This document shows positions 63,900-64,000 of a DNA stretch of 64,000 bases, piece by piece (the stretch's first letter is position 1; each line of letters starts with the position of its first letter). The stretch is taken from positions 876,325-940,324 of the forward strand of contig CAUYUJ010015516.1 of NCBI GenBank assembly GCA_963575745.1, written 5' to 3'. The DNA comes from Prorocentrum cordatum (taxonomy: Eukaryota; Sar; Dinophyceae; Prorocentrales; Prorocentraceae). A model generated the notes under the pieces. The model made no database searches. It was not told the DNA's origin and saw only the letters and a program-made list of their open reading frames with translations. Made by a program: the position numbers and the translations under genes.

Positions 63900-64000
63900 C
63901 TGTTGCCGCCGTCGCCGCGACGTTCGTCGTCGCCGCCGTCGCCATTGCCGCCGTCGTCGTCGCCGTCGGCGCCGACGCCGCCGTCGTCGTCGCCGTCGCC
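63900..64000 (+). repeat. GTC/GCC trinucleotide microsatellite at the window edge
   Basis: CGTCGTCGCCGCCGTCGCC-type triplets continue to the last base. Confidence 0.95.

Overview
This window looks like repeat-dominated nuclear DNA of a unicellular eukaryote, most likely a dinoflagellate. That identification is an inference. It rests on the GC-rich sequence, the very high load of triplet microsatellites and tandem satellites, the near absence of intact genes, and a decayed LINE-type retrotransposon whose C-terminus carries C2H2 zinc fingers. I found no rRNA, tRNA, spliced-leader gene, telomere array or bacterial-style operon. A run of exactly 100 N inside a CTC tract (16246-16345) marks an assembly gap.

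Layout. 1-6.2 kb: GC-rich sequence with dispersed repeats, including a short inverted-repeat element with copies at 2.06 and 25.85 kb, and a 446-bp tandem duplication. 6.2-9.4 kb: coding-like sequence on the minus strand, including a broken gene with five CXXC pairs. 10.5 kb: a small insertion flanked by a perfect 19-bp direct repeat. 11.3-14.7 kb: a satellite-bearing modular element and several duplicated segments. 15.8-18.6 kb: CTC/CAT tracts and the gap. 18.75-22.03 kb: the LINE remnant (endonuclease, a G-patch reading frame, reverse transcriptase, zinc fingers). 22.06-23.44 kb: further broken coding sequence. 24.106-24.873 kb: the one clean, intact open reading frame, encoding a 255-residue coiled-coil protein with two tryptophan-rich repeats. 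26.4-43.8 kb: almost entirely microsatellites (CAT, CTC, GAC, GGA, GGC) and satellites with units of about 74, 154, 245 and 286 bp. 44-51 kb: degenerate simple repeats, a hairpin-rich repeat and a broken minus-strand coding region. 51-64 kb: several families of small inverted-repeat elements, a 90/77-bp satellite housed in a modular element with paired ends, and a 1.4-kb GACGC-type satellite behind a conserved leader.

The genes do not form a pathway. The most notable result is the modular satellite element. Four copies (11.34-12.19 minus, 52.95-53.52, 56.62-57.37, 57.45-59.72 kb) share the same two ends around a variable number of 77- or 90-bp units. A subterminal 9-bp inverted repeat pairs the ends, and in the longest copy both arms carry matching changes. 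Other points of interest are the G-patch domain inside the LINE, the intact coiled-coil/W-repeat protein, and the fact that several gene breaks sit on homopolymers, so some apparent pseudogenes could be sequencing errors.
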